This document shows positions 1 to 6,551 of a DNA stretch of 9,896 nucleotides, one piece after another. The stretch comes from an uncultured Eggerthellaceae bacterium. Its GTDB lineage: Bacteria; Actinomycetota; Coriobacteriia; Coriobacteriales; Eggerthellaceae. The notes under the pieces are model-generated. The model saw nothing but the letters and a program-made list of their open reading frames with translations, did no database searches and was not told where the DNA came from. Made by a program: the position numbers and the translations under genes. Within the stretch, counting starts at the first letter, position 1, and every line of letters starts with the position of its first letter. The stretch spans positions 1 to 9,896 of the forward strand of contig CAMPAJ010000042.1 of NCBI GenBank assembly GCA_946631805.1. Direction: 5' to 3'.

Positions 1-301
1 TGGATTCTGAAGTAAGGACCCGCATGGGTTGGTTGACGGTTGCGCCTGGTTGAATGGGTAACGTGACCGGTTAGCCGCATACGCGCACACGGCAGTCCCG
101 CTTGCGTTTTCGAGCAGGCGGGACTGCTCCATGTAACGCGAAAGATGCGTGCGCTTCAGGGGAAACTCCCCGCACATCGCACTTGACGCTCCCTGCGCTT
201 GCTGGGTTCACGCAATCGGCAAGCGCATCGGCGCGAATTCCCTTGAAGCGCCTGCATCGCGCACGGCGCGCAAGCATACGGACGTAAACGAAAGGTACCA
301 C
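1..301. other. Gene-poor region upstream of the ABC permease
   Basis: I see no convincing gene here. One forward frame is open from base 1 and stops at 13-15 (W-I-L-K-stop). This could be the last codons of the substrate-binding protein gene that usually precedes such a permease, but four codons cannot show it. A second frame runs to a stop at 51-53 and is equally unassignable. The stretch holds a strong stem-loop at 92-127, a small GGGG-AAACT-CCCC palindrome at 159-171, and the ribosome binding site of the permease at 290-295. I found no convincing promoter; TTGACG at 33-38 has no acceptable -10 partner. Confidence 0.5.
92..127 (+). repeat. Strong 14-bp stem-loop without U-tract
   Basis: Bases 92-105 pair with 114-127 over 14 positions, one of them a G-U wobble (102/117), around an 8-nt loop (gttttcga). 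No run of T follows on either strand, so it is not a canonical intrinsic terminator. Between a presumed substrate-binding protein gene and its permease gene, such a hairpin often protects the upstream mRNA end or partly ends transcription, so that more binding protein than permease is made. That role is inferred from transporter operons in general; the pairing is directly visible. Confidence 0.7.
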
Positions 302-1000
302 GTGGATTTCTCGACGATGCTCCAATTGCTCGGTCAGGGTCTCATCATAACCGGGCAGATATTCATAGTCACGCTCATTGGCTCGCTGCCGCTCGGCATC
401 ATCGTCGCGCTCGGCCGCATGAGCAAGTTCAAGCCGCTTGCATGGGTCATGAGGGCCTACATCTCGTTCATGCGCGGCACGCCGCTCATGCTGCAGCTCA
501 TGGCGCTCATGTACTGCCCGTACTACCTGTTCGGCGTATCGCTCGGCGACCTGAACATCGGCCCGGTCGCCCTCGGCCCCTTGCAGCTCGACATCCCCTG
601 GGTCATGTCGGCGTGCTGCATCGGCTTCATCCTCAACTACGCGGCGTACTTCGCCGAGATCTACCGTGGCGGCATCCAGTCCATCCCGCGCGGCCATCAC
701 GAGGCGGCCGAAGTGCTGGGCTACTCCAAGACGCAGACGTTCATGAAGATCGTGCTTCCGCAGGTCATCAAGAGAATCCTCCCCGCGATGGGCAACGAGG
801 TCATCACGCTGGTCAAGGACACGTCCCTCGCCTTCGTGCTCGCCATCGCCGAGATGTTCACCGTCGCCAAGCAGATCGCCGCCGCTCAGGTGAGCATGCT
901 GCCGTTCATCATCGCGGCGCTCATCTACTGGGGCTTCACGATTCTGGTCGAGTTCATCCTGGGCCGCATCGAGAAGAAGCTCGCTTACTACCACGACTAA
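302..1000 (+). CDS. Amino acid ABC transporter permease (HisM/GlnP family)
   Basis: This is the membrane subunit of a polar amino acid uptake transporter of the His/Glu/Gln/Arg class; it forms the translocation channel with the ATPase encoded next. I chose the GTG start at 302 (232 aa) because GAAAGG at 290-295 lies 6 nt upstream and the protein then begins directly with a first membrane helix, as is usual for the family. An in-frame extension back to 149 would add 51 residues without hydrophobic character. The conserved segment YISFMRGTPLMLQL is near residues 53-66, and the ATPase-contacting EAA loop (EAAEVLGYSKTQTFMKIVLPQ) starts at residue 134. About five hydrophobic segments are visible, including the C-terminal AALIYWGFTILVEFILG. 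The ATPase gene follows after 42 nt, so the two are probably co-transcribed. The exact amino acid cannot be read from the sequence. Confidence 0.93.
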   Translation: MDFSTMLQLLGQGLIITGQIFIVTLIGSLPLGIIVALGRMSKFKPLAWVMRAYISFMRGTPLMLQLMALMYCPYYLFGVSLGDLNIGPVALGPLQLDIPWVMSACCIGFILNYAAYFAEIYRGGIQSIPRGHHEAAEVLGYSKTQTFMKIVLPQVIKRILPAMGNEVITLVKDTSLAFVLAIAEMFTVAKQIAAAQVSMLPFIIAALIYWGFTILVEFILGRIEKKLAYYHD

Positions 1001-1042
1001 GCTTGCGGGCTTGGGCGTTTTTCATTCGAAGAAGGATTGCAG

Positions 1043-1810
1043 ATGGAACAGCAGATACTGGTTAATCTTAAGAACGCGCGCAAGAGCTTCGGCGACAACG
1101 AGGTGCTCAAGGACATTTCGCTTACGGTCGAGCGCGGCGAGGTCCTGGCCATCATCGGGCCGTCGGGCGGCGGCAAGTCGACGCTTTTGCGGTGCTGCAC
1201 GCTGCTCGAGACACTCGACGGCGGCTCGCTTTCGTTCGGCGACGTCGTCGTAGCGAGTCAAGATGCGAACGGCTCTGCCGTGTATTCCGACAAGAAGACG
1301 CTTGCGAAGGCGCGGACCCGTTTTGGGCTCGTTTTCCAGAACTTCAACCTGTTTCCGCACTACACGGTTATGAAGAACCTCATCGATGCTCCTATAACGG
1401 TTCAGAAGATGCCGCGCGCCGATGCCGAGGCGAAGGCGCATCAGCTCCTGGAGCGAATGGGCCTCGAGGGCAAGGAGGACATGGTCCCCTGCGAGCTTTC
1501 GGGCGGCCAGCAGCAGCGCGTCGCCATCGCGCGTGCGCTCATGCTCGATCCCGACGTGCTGTTCTTCGACGAGCCCACGAGCGCCCTCGATCCCGAGCTT
1601 ACCAAGGGCGTGCTGCGCGTCATCCGTAGCCTGGCCGAAGAACATATGACCATGGTCATCGTCACGCACGAGATGAAGTTCGCACGCGACGTTGCCGACC
1701 ACGTCATATTCATGGATGGCGGCGTGATTGTCGAGCAGGGGCTCGCGGTCGACGTCATCGACAACCCGCAGCACGAGCGCACGCGGGCGTTCCTGTTCAG
1801 CGAGGAGTAG
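1043..1810 (+). CDS. Amino acid ABC transporter ATP-binding protein (GlnQ/HisP family)
   Basis: This 255-residue cytoplasmic ATPase hydrolyses ATP to power the adjacent permease. All nucleotide-binding elements are intact: Walker [10 protein letters not shown] (39-47), Q-loop [13 protein letters not shown], the ABC signature LSGGQQQR from residue 152, Walker B LFFDEP with D176 and E177, D-loop SALDPE, and the switch histidine H209 in VTHE. LFPH after the Q-loop and the overall length are typical of polar amino acid importers. I prefer ATG at 1043, which has GAAGGA (1031-1036) 6 nt upstream; an in-frame TTG at 1037 abuts that site and would have no spacing. About 20 residues between the first strands and the Q-loop ([18 protein letters not shown]) are somewhat longer than in the shortest family members. 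Substrate is unknown. Confidence 0.95.
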   Translation: MEQQILVNLKNARKSFGDNEVLKDISLTVERGEVLAIIGPSGGGKSTLLRCCTLLETLDGGSLSFGDVVVASQDANGSAVYSDKKTLAKARTRFGLVFQNFNLFPHYTVMKNLIDAPITVQKMPRADAEAKAHQLLERMGLEGKEDMVPCELSGGQQQRVAIARALMLDPDVLFFDEPTSALDPELTKGVLRVIRSLAEEHMTMVIVTHEMKFARDVADHVIFMDGGVIVEQGLAVDVIDNPQHERTRAFLFSEE

Positions 1811-1823
1811 GGCTTCGCTTAGG

Positions 1824-1924
1824 TGACCAAAGGGGAGACTCCCTTTCAGTCAGTAGCAATCGATTCGTTCGGCATTGGCAGGCTCAAAACCCGGCTGACC
1901 ATTGGGGAGTCTCCCCTTTGGTCA
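1824..1924. repeat. 101-nt inverted-repeat element (REP-pair or MITE-like)
   Basis: Bases 1824-1843 are perfectly complementary to 1905-1924 (20 bp, plus a wobble at 1844/1904), separated by about 60 nt. Each arm begins TGACCAAAGGGG, and its inner part is itself a palindrome (GGGAG-A-CTCCC on the left, GGGAG-T-CTCCC on the right), so each arm can fold alone or pair with the other. This paired-REP layout is known for REPIN elements and small nonautonomous elements mobilised by REP-associated tyrosine transposases; assignment to that class is inference. It starts 13 nt after the ATPase stop codon. No T-run follows, so a terminator role is possible but not canonical. I see no target-site duplication. 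Confidence 0.75.
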
Positions 1925-1938
1925 AGCAATGTGAAGAA

Positions 1939-1958
1939 AACCTGAAAGCAACCTTAAA
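1939..1958. promoter_or_regulatory. Possible response-regulator site: 11-bp-phased direct repeat
   Basis: AACCTGAAA (1939-1947) and AACCTTAAA (1950-1958) match at 8 of 9 bases with an 11-bp repeat distance, one helical turn. OmpR/PhoB-family regulators typically bind direct repeats with this phasing, and htrA genes are often under such two-component control. A weaker third copy (AATGTGAAG at 1928-1936) may extend the array upstream. No good -10 element is visible just downstream, so the link to a promoter is uncertain. Confidence 0.35.
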
Positions 1959-2010
1959 AACAGGTCACGAACTGTGTCGTGCTGGTGACGGAATCGTCAA
2001 AGGAGCCGTC

Positions 2011-2031
2011 ATGCACCGCTGCGAGTGTTAA
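2011..2031 (+). CDS. Candidate micro-ORF / leader peptide MHRCEC
   Basis: A six-codon reading frame, ATG CAC CGC TGC GAG TGT then TAA, is preceded by AAAGGAG at 1999-2005, a near-ideal Shine-Dalgarno sequence with 5-nt spacing. It ends 50 nt before the htrA start. Two of the six codons are cysteine. A weak stem can form between the last codons plus stop (CGCT 2017-2020, GTGTT 2025-2029) and AACAC (2051-2055) with AGCG (2057-2060), which a ribosome on the micro-ORF would disrupt. Cysteine-rich leader peptides that control downstream genes are known in actinobacteria, but not for htrA as far as I know. It could also be chance: a start near a good SD within a 271-nt spacer is not rare. Confidence 0.4.
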   Translation: MHRCEC

Positions 2032-2081
2032 GGTTTTCCCAAGCGATTTGAACACAAGCGAGAATAGCTAAGGAGCATAGC

Positions 2082-4067
2082 ATGAACGATTCGAACAACG
2101 GCTTCGCGCCGTCCGCCTCCGGCTCGCCCGAGCCACCTTACCGTGCGCATGTCGATCCTGAGCCGCAAGGCCAGGAGCATGCGACGATCGATGTGCCGGG
2201 CGACGAGGTGCAGCCTGCCGTGCAGCACGAGCAGCCTTCTGCTGTTGAAACCACGGATGCGCAGGTGCAACAGGTGCAACAGGCGCAACCTACCCCGAGG
2301 GCGGAGCGCCAGTTTACGCCCCAGTCCGATTGGGGGCGTGCAGTAGTGCAAGCCGACACGAGCGGTATCGACGCAGTCGGCGAGCTCCCTCATACGAGCA
2401 TGTACGAGCCGCTGCCCAGTGCAAGCCAGACCGAGAGCTTCGCGGCTGGACGCCTCGGCGACACGGCGACGCTCAGCTCGGCGACGAGCTCGTTCGAAAG
2501 TGGGTACGCTTTCGATTCGGGTGAAGCCAAGGGCGCCCAGTCCGCTTCGACGCAAGCCGCGGGGGCTTCCGCCGGCTCCGCTGCCTCGACGCTCCCGCCT
2601 CTTTCAGGCACTCAATCGCGCTATTCGAGCACATCTGAAGCGTATACGAGCAGTCGCGGAACGGCGGCTACTGCTGCACCCGCCGCATCCTCTGCTGCTG
2701 GCCGGCAAAAGGCCGCTGCGAAGTCTTCCGGCGGTGCAGGCAAATCGTTCCTGTTCGGATTCCTTGGAGCGCTTCTGGCATGTGCGCTCGCATTCGGCGG
2801 CTTCGCCTTTGCAGGTGGGTTCAAGAGCCCCGGCCAGACGACGGCTTCTTACATAGGCACGACGGACCAGTCGGTCATAAACGCCGTTGATGAAGGGCAG
2901 ACGCTCGCCGAAGCGGTAGCTGCCAAAGCACTGCCTTCGGTTGTCGCCATCTACAATTACCAAGAGCAGTCCGCTTCGTACGGCTACGGTTTTGGCTACG
3001 GATACGGCGTCGGTAACCAAGGAGAGAACTCCATGGTCGCTACGGGCATGGGCAGCGGCGTCGTCATTTCGGAAGACGGCTACATCATCACGAACTATCA
3101 TGTGGTCGAAGATGCGGCCAAGCTCACTGTGTCGGTTAACGGCGTCGAGCGCGACGCGACGTATGTGGGCGGCGATAGCAGCTCCGACGTTGCGGTAATC
3201 AAGGTCGAAGATACCGAGGGACTCGTGGCAGCCGACATCGGCGATTCCGACAACCTGCGCATCGGGCAATGGGTCATGACGGTCGGCGCGCCCCTGGGCC
3301 TGGAGTCTTCGGTCGCAACCGGCGTCGTCTCGGCGACCAACCGCTCCACCATCATGAACTCGAGCACCAACGCGGGCGATATGTACAGCTACTTCTACGG
3401 CAATCAGACGCCCGAATACACGTACTATCCCAACATGATCCAGACCGATGCCGTCATCAACCCGGGCAATTCGGGCGGCGCGCTCGTCGACGCTGACGGC
3501 AAGCTCATCGGCATCAACGCGATGATCTCGTCTTATTCGGGCGACTACGCGGGCGTCGGTTTCGCCATCCCCGCCAACTACGCCATCCAGATCGCCCAGA
3601 ACGTCATCGAGGGCAAGGAGCCCACGCATGCCATCATCGGCGTGTCGCTATCGCTCGTGAACAGCGCGATCGCCCAGCGGTACAACCTCTCGACCGACAC
3701 GGGCGCCTACATTTCGGCCATCACGCCCGACACCGGCGCCGCTGACTCCGATCTGCAGGTCGGCGACATCATCACCAAGGTCGACGGCAAGGCGGTCACC
3801 TCGGTCACGGACGTCACGCTCGAGGTCCGTGCGCACAAGGTCGGCGACACGATTCCCATCACGGTCAACCGCGACGGCGAGGAGCTTTCGATAGACGTCA
3901 CGCTCTCTTCCGACGAGAACATGACGCCCACTGCGAATCAGGAGGAAGAGCAGGAGCAACAGCAGCAGGACCAGCGCGGAGAGGGCTTCGGCGGCCGTGG
4001 CGACGGCCAGGGCAACGGCCTCAACTCCGAACAGCTCGAGGAGCTGTTGAGGATGCTCGGCATGTAG
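2082..4067 (+). CDS. htrA: Membrane-anchored HtrA/DegP-family serine protease with PDZ domain
   Basis: This is an S1C trypsin-like protease that should degrade or process misfolded or regulatory proteins on the outer face of the membrane. The ATG at 2082 has AGGAG (2071-2075) 6 nt upstream; 661 aa. Residues 1-220 are a polar, Ala/Ser/Gln/Pro-rich and probably disordered cytoplasmic tail. One membrane helix follows at about 223-246 (FLFGFLGALLACALAFGGFAFAGG), with no signal-peptidase site that I recognise. After a Gly/Tyr-rich patch (SYGYGFGYGYGVG, 299-311) comes the protease domain with the complete triad H340 (TNYHVV), D369 (SSSDVAV) and S464 (NPGNSGGA). A single PDZ domain covers about 518-608, and a Glu/Gln/Gly-rich tail ends the protein. 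The topology (one helix, protease, one PDZ) resembles E. coli DegS or actinobacterial HtrA/PepD more than soluble DegP. The residues between ATNRST and the serine loop are longer than in DegS and hold Tyr/Asn-rich sequence. It has its own upstream region and a terminator. Confidence 0.93.
   Translation: MNDSNNGFAPSASGSPEPPYRAHVDPEPQGQEHATIDVPGDEVQPAVQHEQPSAVETTDAQVQQVQQAQPTPRAERQFTPQSDWGRAVVQADTSGIDAVGELPHTSMYEPLPSASQTESFAAGRLGDTATLSSATSSFESGYAFDSGEAKGAQSASTQAAGASAGSAASTLPPLSGTQSRYSSTSEAYTSSRGTAATAAPAASSAAGRQKAAAKSSGGAGKSFLFGFLGALLACALAFGGFAFAGGFKSPGQTTASYIGTTDQSVINAVDEGQTLAEAVAAKALPSVVAIYNYQEQSASYGYGFGYGYGVGNQGENSMVATGMGSGVVISEDGYIITNYHVVEDAAKLTVSVNGVERDATYVGGDSSSDVAVIKVEDTEGLVAADIGDSDNLRIGQWVMTVGAPLGLESSVATGVVSATNRSTIMNSSTNAGDMYSYFYGNQTPEYTYYPNMIQTDAVINPGNSGGALVDADGKLIGINAMISSYSGDYAGVGFAIPANYAIQIAQNVIEGKEPTHAIIGVSLSLVNSAIAQRYNLSTDTGAYISAITPDTGAADSDLQVGDIITKVDGKAVTSVTDVTLEVRAHKVGDTIPITVNRDGEELSIDVTLSSDENMTPTANQEEEQEQQQQDQRGEGFGGRGDGQGNGLNSEQLEELLRMLGM
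2262..2288 (+). repeat. Three tandem 9-bp units inside htrA
   Basis: CAGGTGCAA, CAGGTGCAA and CAGGCGCAA lie head to tail in frame and encode QVQ-QVQ-QAQ (residues 61-69) in the cytoplasmic tail. Copy number could change by slippage without breaking the frame. It is probably only low-complexity drift. Confidence 0.7.
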
Positions 4068-4115
4068 CGGATACGCACAGCGCAGATGCGGCGGCCGTTT
4101 AGGCTCGCCGGTTAG

Positions 4116-4150
4116 AGGGACGGTCTTTATGGCCGTCCCTTACTTTGTTT
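4116..4150 (+). terminator. Intrinsic terminator after htrA
   Basis: AGGGACGGTC (4116-4125) pairs with GGCCGTCCCT (4131-4140) over 10 positions with one G-U wobble and a TTTAT loop, followed by the T-rich tract TACTTTGTTT (4141-4150). It lies 49 nt after the htrA stop and before the pyrH promoter region, so it separates htrA from the pyrH cluster. Confidence 0.85.
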
Positions 4151-4171
4151 CAAAAGCAGGCGTACGGTCGG

Positions 4172-4199
4172 TTACCTGAGGCGTAAATTCGGGTATGAT
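4172..4199 (+). promoter_or_regulatory. Probable pyrH promoter
   Basis: TATGAT (4194-4199) matches the -10 consensus at five of six bases. The best -35 at suitable spacing is weak (TTACCT at 4172-4177, 16-nt spacer). The expected start near 4206 would give a leader of about 35 nt carrying the pyrH ribosome binding site. ATAGC (4198-4202) and GCTAT (4207-4211) form a small inverted repeat over the predicted start point, which could be an operator or an initial hairpin. Confidence 0.45.
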
Positions 4200-4240
4200 A
4201 GCAAAAGCTATATAAACCAGCGTGCGAGGAGGATCCGAAC

Positions 4241-4957
4241 ATGTCGGGAGACTACAAGTACAAGCGCGTATTGCTCAAGCTATCGGGCGAGGCTTTGGCC
4301 GGCGATCTGGGATACGGTATCGACCCTCGCGTGGTTGATGACCTGGCCGAGCAGATCGGCGAGGTGGTGCATGACGGCGTGCAGGTGGCCATCGTGGTCG
4401 GCGGCGGCAACATATTCCGCGGCCTGGCCGGTTCGGCCGAGGGCATGGATCGCGCCCAAGCAGACTACATCGGCATGCTCGCAACCGTGATGAACTCGCT
4501 CGCCTTGCAAGATGCGTTCGAGCGTCACGGCATGATCAGCCGCGTCCAATCGGCCATCAACATGTTGCAGGTATCCGAGCCGTACGTCCGCCGTCGCGCA
4601 GAGCGCCATCTGGAAAAGGGGCGCGTCGTCATATTGGCGGCCGGTACCGGCAACCCCTATTTCACAACCGATACGACTGCGGCGCTGCGCGCATGCGAGC
4701 TCAACGTCGACGTGCTCATGAAGGCTACGAAGGTCGACGGCGTGTACGATAGCGACCCCATGAAGAACCCCGATGCCAAGAAGTTCGACCGCATCAGCTA
4801 CATGGAAGTGCTCAATCGGGGCTTGCACGTCATGGACGCGACCGCCACATCGCTGTGCATGGACAACAACATGCCCATGATCGTATTCGACCTTACGGTA
4901 AACGGAAACATTTCTCGTGCGTTGAAGGGCGAGAATGTAGGAACGACTGTCGAATAG
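4241..4957 (+). CDS. pyrH: UMP kinase PyrH
   Basis: This cytoplasmic enzyme phosphorylates UMP to UDP with ATP, an essential step toward UTP and CTP. The ATG at 4241 has AGGAGG (4227-4232) 8 nt upstream, and 238 aa is the usual length. Amino acid kinase-fold motifs are clear: KLSGEAL (13-19), [10 protein letters not shown] (52-61), the regulatory/UMP region [16 protein letters not shown], and [13 protein letters not shown] (133-145), which binds phosphates and [20 protein letters not shown] gives the nucleotide-binding end of the fold. It opens the conserved pyrH-frr pair; frr starts 39 nt after its stop. In many bacteria rpsB and tsf precede pyrH, but here an unrelated htrA with a terminator does. 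The long Shine-Dalgarno suggests strong translation. Confidence 0.97.
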   Translation: MSGDYKYKRVLLKLSGEALAGDLGYGIDPRVVDDLAEQIGEVVHDGVQVAIVVGGGNIFRGLAGSAEGMDRAQADYIGMLATVMNSLALQDAFERHGMISRVQSAINMLQVSEPYVRRRAERHLEKGRVVILAAGTGNPYFTTDTTAALRACELNVDVLMKATKVDGVYDSDPMKNPDAKKFDRISYMEVLNRGLHVMDATATSLCMDNNMPMIVFDLTVNGNISRALKGENVGTTVE

Positions 4958-4974
4958 CGCCCGGGGAGGGGCGC
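4957..4974 (+). other. GC-rich hairpin in the pyrH-frr spacer
   Basis: GCGCCC (4957-4962) pairs with GGGCGC (4969-4974) around GGGGAG. The stem begins in the last base of the pyrH stop codon, and no T-run follows. It ends 11 nt before the frr Shine-Dalgarno, so it could affect processing between the two genes or delay read-through. It is not a canonical terminator. Confidence 0.5.
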
Positions 4975-4996
4975 CGTCGGCGGAATGGAGGATTCG

Positions 4997-5557
4997 ATGG
5001 ATATCGATGAGATTATGCTCGAAGCGGAAGAGCGCATGGGCAACGCCGTGGATGCGTTGCACAATGCGTTCGGCAGCGTGCGCACGGGGCGTGCGAGCGG
5101 CAAGGTTCTTGACCGCATCAAGGTGGACTACTACGGTGCCATGACGCCCATCAACCAGCTCGCCGGCGTGAAGTCCCCCGATGCCCACCTGCTCGTCATC
5201 GAGCCGTGGGACAAGAGCTCGCTCAAGGCCATCGAGCGCGCCATCATGGAAAGCGACCTGGGCGTGACCCCTTCCAACGACGGCATGGTCATTCGCCTGC
5301 CGTTCCCGGAGCTTACCGAGGAACGCCGCCGCGAGCTCGTCAAGCAGTGCAAGGGCTATGCCGAGGATGCGCGCGTTTCGGTGCGCAACGCACGCCGCGA
5401 TGCCAACACGCAGCTCGGCAAGGCCGAGAAGGACGGCGACATCACCGAAGACGACCAGTCCCGCGGCGAGAAAGACGTCCAGAAGCTGACCGACAAGTAC
5501 ATCGCCAAGATCGAAGATGCGTTCAAGGCTAAGGAAGCCGAGGTAATGGAGATTTAG
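4997..5557 (+). CDS. frr: Ribosome recycling factor Frr
   Basis: Frr splits the post-termination ribosome together with EF-G. I chose ATG 4997 because TGGAGG (4986-4991) lies 5 nt upstream and the product is then 186 aa, the standard length; the earlier in-frame ATG at 4985 has its nearest purine-rich stretch too far away. Family features run the full length: MDIDEIMLEAEERM, the RTGRAS segment near residue 30, VDYYGAMTPINQLA, PWDKSSLKAIERAI, SDLGVTPSNDGMVIRLPFPELTEERRRELVK, VRNARRD and the C-terminal QKLTDKYIAKIEDAFKAKEAEVMEI. These give the three-helix bundle plus small beta domain. Its 3' side carries two hairpins before uppS. No unusual residue is apparent. Confidence 0.97.
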   Translation: MDIDEIMLEAEERMGNAVDALHNAFGSVRTGRASGKVLDRIKVDYYGAMTPINQLAGVKSPDAHLLVIEPWDKSSLKAIERAIMESDLGVTPSNDGMVIRLPFPELTEERRRELVKQCKGYAEDARVSVRNARRDANTQLGKAEKDGDITEDDQSRGEKDVQKLTDKYIAKIEDAFKAKEAEVMEI

Positions 5558-5564
5558 GGTTCCC

Positions 5565-5580
5565 CCGGCCTTCCGGCCGG
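5565..5580 (+). other. Short GC hairpin just after frr
   Basis: CCGGCC (5565-5570) pairs perfectly with GGCCGG (5575-5580) around TTCC, 7 nt after the frr stop. The next bases are CAGAACTAG, without a T-run. It may be a weak or Rho-assisted end of the pyrH-frr transcript, or a 3'-end stabiliser. Confidence 0.5.
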
Positions 5581-5602
5581 CAGAACTAGTCGACGCTGCG
5601 AC

Positions 5603-5695
5603 CGATTCTGACGGCGCATCCGGCCCTTGTTTCCGCCTTTGCGTACCGAAGTACGCGTCGGGCGGAAGGCGGGCCAGCTGCACTCGCCAGAATCG
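5603..5695. repeat. 93-nt interrupted palindrome between frr and uppS
   Basis: Nested arms share one centre near 5649: CGATTCTG (5603-5610) with CAGAATCG (5688-5695), GGCCC (5622-5626) with GGGCC (5671-5675), TTCCGCC (5631-5637) with GGCGGAA (5661-5667), and GCGTAC (5641-5646) with GTACGC (5651-5656) around CGAA. Transcribed RNA would fold into one long, very stable rod with internal loops. It has no U-tract and no coding potential I would trust. The alternatives are a REP/BIME-like repeat, an RNA processing site, or a structured regulatory RNA ahead of uppS. Confidence 0.75.
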
Positions 5696-5768
5696 TCCTC
5701 GCTGACTTACGATGTTTCATTACCCCGTGGGTTTTGTAGCGTTTGCGGACTGATGATAGGAAGATTGC

Positions 5769-6548
5769 TTGTTCGCTAAGCCTGTGACAGATATTTACCC
5801 GAACCCCCCTGCAGGGCTCGATCCTAGGGCGCTCGACGAGGCGCGCGTTCCCAAGCACGTTGCCGTCATCATGGATGGCAACGGGCGTTGGGCCAAGAAG
5901 CGCGCCCTCAATCGGCTGCGCGGACATAAAGCTGGAATCGAGGCGGTTCGCGAGACCATACGCGCCGCCTCGGATTCGGGCGTGCGCTACCTGACGATCT
6001 ACTCGTTCTCGACCGAGAACTGGAAGAGGCCCGACGACGAGGTCGAAGGGCTTATGAACCTGTTCGCCAAGACGATGCTCGCCGAAGTGGACGGGCTCCA
6101 CGAAGAGCACGTGCGCGTCATGACGATAGGCGATATGTCGCGCCTGCCGCAGGAAACGCGCGAAGCGTTCGAGGAAGCGTGGCACAAGACCAAAGACAAC
6201 GATGGCATGACGCTCGTCGTCGCCGTGAATTACGGGTCGCGCCAGGAGATGCTCCACGCAGCTCAGGCTCTTATGACCTTTGCCGTTGAACAGGCGGAAA
6301 AGACGGGCCAGATCCCCGAGCCAACCGAAGAGCTGTTCGAGCGGGGCTTGTACACGGCAGGTATTCCCGACCCCGAGTTGCTCATTCGCACATCGGGCGA
6401 GATGCGGGTTTCGAACTTCCTGCTGTGGCAGCTCGCCTACACGGAGTTCTACTGCACGGACGTTCTGTGGCCCGATTTCGACCGTTACGAGTTTTTGCGG
6501 GCGCTTCTGTCCTACCAGGCACGCGACCGGCGTTTTGGGGCGGTGTAG
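5769..6548 (+). CDS. uppS: Undecaprenyl diphosphate synthase (cis-prenyltransferase) UppS
   Basis: UppS condenses isopentenyl diphosphate units in cis onto farnesyl diphosphate to make the lipid carrier for peptidoglycan and other wall polymers. The start is a TTG at 5769 with AGGA at 5758-5761, 7 nt upstream; a GTG at 5784 is a possible but poorer alternative. The 259-residue protein has the catalytic loop VAVIMDGNGRWAKKR with D36, and the signature RTSGEMRVSNFLLWQ from R207, followed by AYTEFYCTDVLWPDF, which binds diphosphate and Mg2+ at the active site. Product chain length cannot be read with certainty; the size fits ordinary bacterial UppS. cdsA begins 3 nt after its stop, so the two are very likely translationally coupled. 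Confidence 0.95.
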   Translation: MFAKPVTDIYPNPPAGLDPRALDEARVPKHVAVIMDGNGRWAKKRALNRLRGHKAGIEAVRETIRAASDSGVRYLTIYSFSTENWKRPDDEVEGLMNLFAKTMLAEVDGLHEEHVRVMTIGDMSRLPQETREAFEEAWHKTKDNDGMTLVVAVNYGSRQEMLHAAQALMTFAVEQAEKTGQIPEPTEELFERGLYTAGIPDPELLIRTSGEMRVSNFLLWQLAYTEFYCTDVLWPDFDRYEFLRALLSYQARDRRFGAV

Positions 6549-6551
6549 CAC

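Noticed and set aside
159..171. GGGGAAACTCCCC as a third copy of the 1824-1924 arm
   Set aside because: It differs by one base from the arm core, but flanking bases do not match and it is too short to call a copy; probably coincidence.
149..301. N-terminal extension of the permease
   Set aside because: In frame but without hydrophobic or conserved character; the GTG at 302 has a better ribosome binding site and gives the normal length.
2604..3629. 341-codon open frame on the minus strand
   Set aside because: Opposite the htrA protease domain, which has a complete catalytic triad; the antisense product looks random.
4985..4996. Earlier ATG for frr
   Set aside because: The nearest Shine-Dalgarno-like stretch (4963-4971) is too far away, while ATG 4997 has TGGAGG at 5-nt spacing and gives the standard protein length.
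4280..5683. 467-codon open frame on the minus strand
   Set aside because: Opposite pyrH and frr; it is explained by the codon bias of those genes.
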